Shown here: in pieces, positions 62,970-64,000 of the stretch
Layout: each line of letters opens with the position of its first letter
Position numbering within the stretch: position 1 is the stretch's first letter
Source of the DNA: Candidatus Neomarinimicrobiota bacterium
Lineage (GTDB): Bacteria > Fidelibacterota > Marinisomatia > Marinisomatales > TCS55
Assembly (NCBI GenBank): GCA_018651745.1
Contig: JABIDL010000028.1
Span: forward strand, 1-64,000
Reading direction: 5' to 3'
DNA length: 64,000 nucleotides
Notes under the pieces: model-generated
What the model saw: only the letters and a program-made list of their open reading frames with translations
The model's database searches: none
What the model was told of the DNA's origin: nothing
Translations under genes and position numbers: made by a program

Positions 62970-64000
62970 ATGGATCCAGTAAAACTTCATTTTGATTTTA
63001 GAGATATTTTTCGCGCACCGCGTCTTGCTCTCAGTGGGAAGAAAATATGGACGTTTATGGTTGGGAATTTCCTTGGATATTCTGGATATTTCCTCTTTAC
63101 GTATATTGCTCTTTTTTCTTCAGGCATATCCATTATTCAGAGTTGGGAAAGGTTTGGGCTATATCCTTTGGTGAATGTGTTTAATCTACCATGGTTTTCT
63201 CTTCTCATTTATTTCGCAGGTGTGTTATGCGCTTTCATTATGTTGAGTTTATCTTGTGCAGCTGTATCGCGAATAACCTATAAACAACTAAAGGGAAATG
63301 ACTTTTATTCATCCGCTGATGCTTGGAACTATATTAAAAAACATTGGCATCCTGTCGTTTTCACTCTCATAGCGCTCAGTTTAATTATTGCCTTTTTTGT
63401 TCTCATGGCAGGGGCATTTGCTTTGCTTGGAAAAATTCCTTTTATCGGTGAATTTTTATTTGCCATTCCTTATCCCCTCTATTTCTTAGGGGCACTTTTT
63501 ACCCTTTATTCATTCGTTGTAATTGTAGTAGCCAGTATTTATATCCCAATTATTGTGGGGTCTTATGAAGAGGACACAATGGGTACAGTTTTTCAAAGTT
63601 ATGTTATCACATGGTCACAACCCTGGAGAATTATTGCTTATCATTTAATCCTTCTTCCTATTTTTAGCATTGCTACCGCCATTTTTTATGGTTTTTTTCA
63701 ACTATCATTTGAATTTGTTAATAGCGTTTTTGGTTGGGTCATAGGTGATAAGTTGAATCATATTGTTGACGCAGCAGTATCAATTGTTTGTCCGCCTTTA
63801 TACGCATATGGATCTGTGGCTGGTTTGTCAGGAACCGAATGGTTATCTTCTGGCATTCTAGCTTTCTTTTTCTTTCTACTCATGCTGGCTGTAATTGGTT
63901 ATAGCCTTTCTATTCTCTCAGTTGGTGAAACACTCATGTTCATCATTTTCAAAATGAAATCCGATGATGATAATATTCTTGCTAGAAAAGACGAAGAAGA
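62970..64000 (+). CDS. Multi-pass membrane protein (partial, 3' end cut by window)
   Basis: An open frame from ATG 62970, with strong AGGAGG eight bases upstream, runs without a stop to the last base of the window (343 complete codons). It starts MDPVKLHFDFRDIFRAP, shows at least six long hydrophobic segments (for example VVFTLIALSLIIAFFVLMAGAF, FVVIVVASIYIPIIVGS and LAFFFFLLMLAVIGYSLSIL), and has a charged end region. No family is recognised; it is reminiscent of membrane subunits and GDPD-type membrane domains, but this is weak. It is preceded closely by the SPOR gene. Confidence 0.7.
   Translation, partial: MDPVKLHFDFRDIFRAPRLALSGKKIWTFMVGNFLGYSGYFLFTYIALFSSGISIIQSWERFGLYPLVNVFNLPWFSLLIYFAGVLCAFIMLSLSCAAVSRITYKQLKGNDFYSSADAWNYIKKHWHPVVFTLIALSLIIAFFVLMAGAFALLGKIPFIGEFLFAIPYPLYFLGALFTLYSFVVIVVASIYIPIIVGSYEEDTMGTVFQSYVITWSQPWRIIAYHLILLPIFSIATAIFYGFFQLSFEFVNSVFGWVIGDKLNHIVDAAVSIVCPPLYAYGSVAGLSGTEWLSSGILAFFFFLLMLAVIGYSLSILSVGETLMFIIFKMKSDDDNILARKDEE

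Overview
The window is a gene-dense, AT-rich stretch of a bacterial chromosome with about 60 genes, almost all in tight same-strand runs with 1-14 bp overlaps. No gap exceeds 300 bases. Outer-membrane biogenesis genes (an LptE-like lipoprotein, Lgt, an Omp85-type barrel, a ~1000-residue barrel with a DYxIDYxTGE-type repeat) mark a diderm. The DUF4837 lipoprotein, the receiver plus pyruvate-phosphate-dikinase-like kinase, and the DgcN/DgcA pair fit an FCB-group lineage, plausibly a marine Marinimicrobia/Calditrichota-like heterotroph. That placement is an inference from gene content; no rRNA gene is present.

Layout. 1-4 kb: a toroid protein faces a minus-strand run of two glycosyltransferases, accA and a thioesterase. 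4-13.5 kb: minus-strand envelope run (zinc-ribbon protein, lgt, propeller-like protein, giant outer-membrane protein, Omp85 barrel, rnr, DUF4837 lipoprotein). 13.6-22 kb: CPBP protease, lepA, nadE, acyP, a LOG-like protein, asnS, lptE and a sigma-54 activator. 22-36.5 kb: galE, uvrB, a carbon/nitrogen catabolic block (PLP ammonia-lyase, methylmalonyl-CoA epimerase, dgcA, dgcN, enoyl-CoA hydratase), potassium uptake (trkH/trkA), murA, VanZ-like, nnr, acpS and a HAD phosphatase. 36.6-41 kb: TPR protein, tRNA-Leu, secG, tpiA, pgk, comF-like. 41-45.4 kb: a divergent two-receiver/ATP-binding kinase-like protein meeting gdhA tail to tail. 45.4-48.5 kb: tRNA-Met, a methyltransferase and a fused isoprenoid-alcohol kinase. 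48.6-52.9 kb: DUF350, an unknown, hutI, hutU, rpmB. 53.2-64 kb: plus-strand run with GNAT, dusB, pruA, a cyclic-diphosphoglycerate-synthetase-like GTPase, arcC, an acetolactate-decarboxylase-like lipoprotein, sucC, sucD, ndk, a SPOR lipoprotein and a membrane protein cut by the window edge.

Metabolic reading. Several genes converge on glutamate: histidine (hutU, hutI), proline (pruA) and D-glutamate (dgcN, dgcA) routes all lead there, gdhA links it to 2-oxoglutarate, and sucCD plus mce feed and drain the TCA cycle. This suggests an amino-acid or peptide-using heterotroph. I see no phage, transposase, CRISPR array or integrase. The most unusual items are the two-receiver protein with a PPDK-type ATP domain but no visible swivelling histidine domain (41059-44052), the VTE5-VTE6-like kinase fusion (47000-48490), the AlsD-like surface lipoprotein (58804-59562), the LptE with an acidic calcium-loop-like insertion, and a scattered family of C4/G4 intergenic hairpins.
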